Source: Sphingomonadales bacterium
GTDB lineage: Bacteria > Pseudomonadota > Alphaproteobacteria > Sphingomonadales > Sphingomonadaceae
Assembly: GCA_027486275.1 (NCBI GenBank)
Contig: JAIXPM010000191.1
Span: 1-7,311, forward strand
Reading direction: 5' to 3'
DNA length: 7,311 nt
The notes under the pieces: generated by a model
Told to the model about the DNA's origin: nothing
The model's input: the letters and a program-made list of their open reading frames with translations, nothing else
Databases searched by the model: none
In this document: piece after piece, positions 5,659 through 7,311 of the stretch
How the letters are laid out: every line of letters begins with the position of its first letter
Position numbering within the stretch: the stretch's first letter is position 1
Made by a program: the position numbers and the translations under genes

Positions 5659-6009
5659 ATGTTTGAAACCCCGGCCTATGCGCAGGCAACAGGCGGCGCG
5701 GCCGCCGCAGGTGGCATGGCGGCCGTAATCGGCTTCCTGCCCTATCTGGCCATCTTTGCCATTTTCTACTTCCTGATCATCCGCCCGCAGCAGCAGCGCG
5801 TGAAGCAGCACCGCGCCATGGTTGATGCCGTGAAGAAGGGCGATGATCTGATCACCGGCGGTGGCATCCTGGGCAAGGCAGTGCGGGTGACCGATACCGA
5901 AGTCGAAGTGGAAGCCGGCGCCGGCGTGCGCTTCACTGTGCTGAAATCCACGCTGGCCGATGTGAAGCCGCGCGGGCTGCCAGCGGCGGCGAACGACAAG
6001 AGCGCCTGA
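5659..6009 (+). CDS. yajC: Preprotein translocase accessory subunit YajC
   Basis: A 116-residue protein, close to the 110 residues of E. coli YajC. Residues 1-20 are a short Ala/Gly-rich N-terminus. Residues 22-41 form the single transmembrane helix (AAVIGFLPYLAIFAIFYFLI), followed directly by the hallmark IRPQQQR (41-47) and a cytoplasmic domain with KKGDDLITGGGILG (59-72). YajC binds SecDF and is associated with the SecYEG translocon at the inner membrane; its exact role is auxiliary. The start was chosen by the GGAAA ribosome binding site; an in-frame ATG at 5647 would add four residues. It is followed after 4 nt by secD, the usual yajC-secD-secF order. Confidence 0.95.
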   Translation: MFETPAYAQATGGAAAAGGMAAVIGFLPYLAIFAIFYFLIIRPQQQRVKQHRAMVDAVKKGDDLITGGGILGKAVRVTDTEVEVEAGAGVRFTVLKSTLADVKPRGLPAAANDKSA

Positions 6010-6013
6010 GCCC

Positions 6014-7311
6014 ATGCTGGATTTCCCCAAGTGGAAAACCTGGTCGATGTGGGCCACGGTGGTGCTGTGCCTGTTGCTGGCACTGCCAAACGCCCTGGCG
6101 CCGTCCACATTGGCGCTGATCCCCGATGGCCTGCCCAAATCGCAGCTGCCGCTGGGGCTTGATCTGCGCGGCGGCTCGCACCTGATGCTGGAAGCCACGG
6201 CGCAGGATGTGGAAAAGGCCAAGCTGGAATCGCTGGAAGACACAGTGCGCGGCGAACTGCGGAGCGCTGAGGGCGGCGCCATCGCCATCACGGATCTGTC
6301 GCTGAACCGTGGCCGCCTGACCTTCACCGTTACCGATCTGGCGCGGCTCGATCAGGCGATCAGCCTGCTCAACAAGGCAACCGCGCCGTTGGGTGTCGGC
6401 AATGCCCGTGAAGTGGAGATCAACCGCGGCAGCGTGCCGGGCCAGGTGATCGTCACGCCCACAGCCGCCGGCATTGCGGCCGCCATCGATGGCGCCATGG
6501 CGCAGGCCGTGGAAGTGATCCGCAAGCGCATCGATGAGCTGGGCACCCGTGAACCCACGATCGTGCGCCAGGGCAAGACCCGCATCGTCGTGCAGGTGCC
6601 CGGCCTGCAGGATCCCGAAGCGCTGAAGGCTTTGTTGGGCAAGACGGCCAAGCTGGAATTCAAGTTGGTCGATACCGCCGCCGATCCGGAAGAAGTGGCG
6701 CAGGGCCGCGCCCCTCCCGGCAGCCAGATCCTCACTTCGCAGGAAGGCGGCCAGGTTGTCGTCAAGCGCCGGGCCATCATCACCGGCGACCAGCTGGTCG
6801 ACAGCCAGGTGACAACCGATCAAAATGGCGCACCGGCCGTTTCCTTCCGGTTTGATTCCACCGGGGGCCGGCGTTTTGCGCAGGCCACCACTGAAAATGT
6901 CGGGAAGCCCTTTGCCATCATCCTGGATGGCATGGTGATTTCTGCGCCCAACATCAATGAACCGATCTTGGGCGGCAGTGGCCAGATTTCCGGCAACTAC
7001 ACCGTGCAGACCGCCAACGAATTGGCGATCCTGCTACGTTCGGGCAAATTGCCGGTTGAATTGAAGGTTGTCGAAGAACGCACTGTCGGCCCCGATCTGG
7101 GCGCGGATTCGATCAAGGCCGGTATCATCGCCTCGATCGTGGCCGTGCTGGCCGTGGCCGGGCTGATGATCATGACCTATGGCCGCTTTGGTGTGTATTC
7201 GGTGATCGCGCTGGCCATCAACGTCTTGATGATCCTGGGCATCATGTCGGCGGCCGGTTTCACCCTCACGCTGCCCGGCATTGCCGGGATGGTGTTGACC
7301 ATCGGTGCCGC
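6014..7311 (+). CDS. secD: Protein translocase subunit SecD, 3' end outside window
   Basis: The frame is open from ATG 6014 to the window edge, giving 432 complete codons with no stop, so the C-terminus is missing. Residues 11-30 are the first transmembrane helix, followed by the conserved LGLDLRGG (47-54) that opens the periplasmic part. The head region includes VIRKRIDELGTREPTI (168-183). GKPFAIILDGMVISAPNINE (297-316) and GNYTVQTANELAILLRSGKLP are the well-conserved P1/P4 motifs before the membrane block. Helices follow at about 366-388 and 394-414, and a further one is cut off. SecD with SecF uses the proton motive force to pull translocating proteins into the periplasm. It lies 4 nt after yajC with no strong Shine-Dalgarno, which suggests coupled translation; secF is expected just downstream. 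Confidence 0.97.
   Translation, partial: MLDFPKWKTWSMWATVVLCLLLALPNALAPSTLALIPDGLPKSQLPLGLDLRGGSHLMLEATAQDVEKAKLESLEDTVRGELRSAEGGAIAITDLSLNRGRLTFTVTDLARLDQAISLLNKATAPLGVGNAREVEINRGSVPGQVIVTPTAAGIAAAIDGAMAQAVEVIRKRIDELGTREPTIVRQGKTRIVVQVPGLQDPEALKALLGKTAKLEFKLVDTAADPEEVAQGRAPPGSQILTSQEGGQVVVKRRAIITGDQLVDSQVTTDQNGAPAVSFRFDSTGGRRFAQATTENVGKPFAIILDGMVISAPNINEPILGGSGQISGNYTVQTANELAILLRSGKLPVELKVVEERTVGPDLGADSIKAGIIASIVAVLAVAGLMIMTYGRFGVYSVIALAINVLMILGIMSAAGFTLTLPGIAGMVLTIGA

Noticed and set aside
5549..5689. Longer N-terminus for the DUF815 ATPase from an in-frame TTG at 5689
   Set aside because: It would overlap the yajC start, ribosome binding site and promoter region, and the added 47 residues do not resemble the family N-terminus.
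5933..6823. Minus-strand open frame (296 codons) inside secD
   Set aside because: It is His/Gln/Arg-rich with no recognisable domain and lies fully antisense to secD, whose protein is clearly conserved.

Overview
The window looks like chromosomal DNA of a GC-rich alphaproteobacterium, most likely a sphingomonad (Sphingomonadales). Three things point there: the yajC-secD order beside a divergently transcribed DUF815 ATPase gene, a PepSY membrane protein of the sphingomonad type, and secreted CESWNYR-type DUF3011 proteins. The genus cannot be fixed from the sequence. No mobile element, CRISPR array, tRNA or rRNA was seen. The longest non-coding stretch is about 141 bp, so coding density is high.

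Layout. Positions 1-1047 (+) hold the 3' end of a PepSY membrane protein gene, translationally coupled to a TRIC-family (UPF0126) membrane protein gene. Positions 1020-2918 (-) hold sppA, an inner-membrane signal peptide peptidase, convergent with and overlapping the TRIC gene by 28 bp. sppA begins with TTG and has its own promoter-like sequence. Positions 3017-4570 (-) hold a two-gene cassette of secreted, cysteine-patterned DUF3011 proteins: a three-repeat protein first, then a one-repeat protein with a membrane-like segment and an extra C-terminal domain. Upstream of the cassette, 4571-4711 is a relatively AT-rich intergenic region with a 21-bp-spaced direct repeat abutting a -35-like hexamer. 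Positions 4712-5548 (-) hold a DUF815 AAA+ ATPase gene. Divergent from it are yajC (5659-6009) and secD (6014 to the window end, truncated), the start of the Sec accessory operon.

How the genes fit together. YajC and SecD assist SecYEG-driven export. SppA degrades signal-peptide remnants in the membrane. The two DUF3011 proteins carry Sec signal peptides and so should be clients of that pathway. This envelope/export theme is an inference from gene content. DUF3011 and DUF815 have no firmly established function.

Most of the window is ordinary core genome. The least explained part is the DUF3011 cassette with its leader (about 3017-4711): four related domains in two adjacent genes, with a candidate operator in front. 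It is the best place for follow-up, but nothing here proves a new system.
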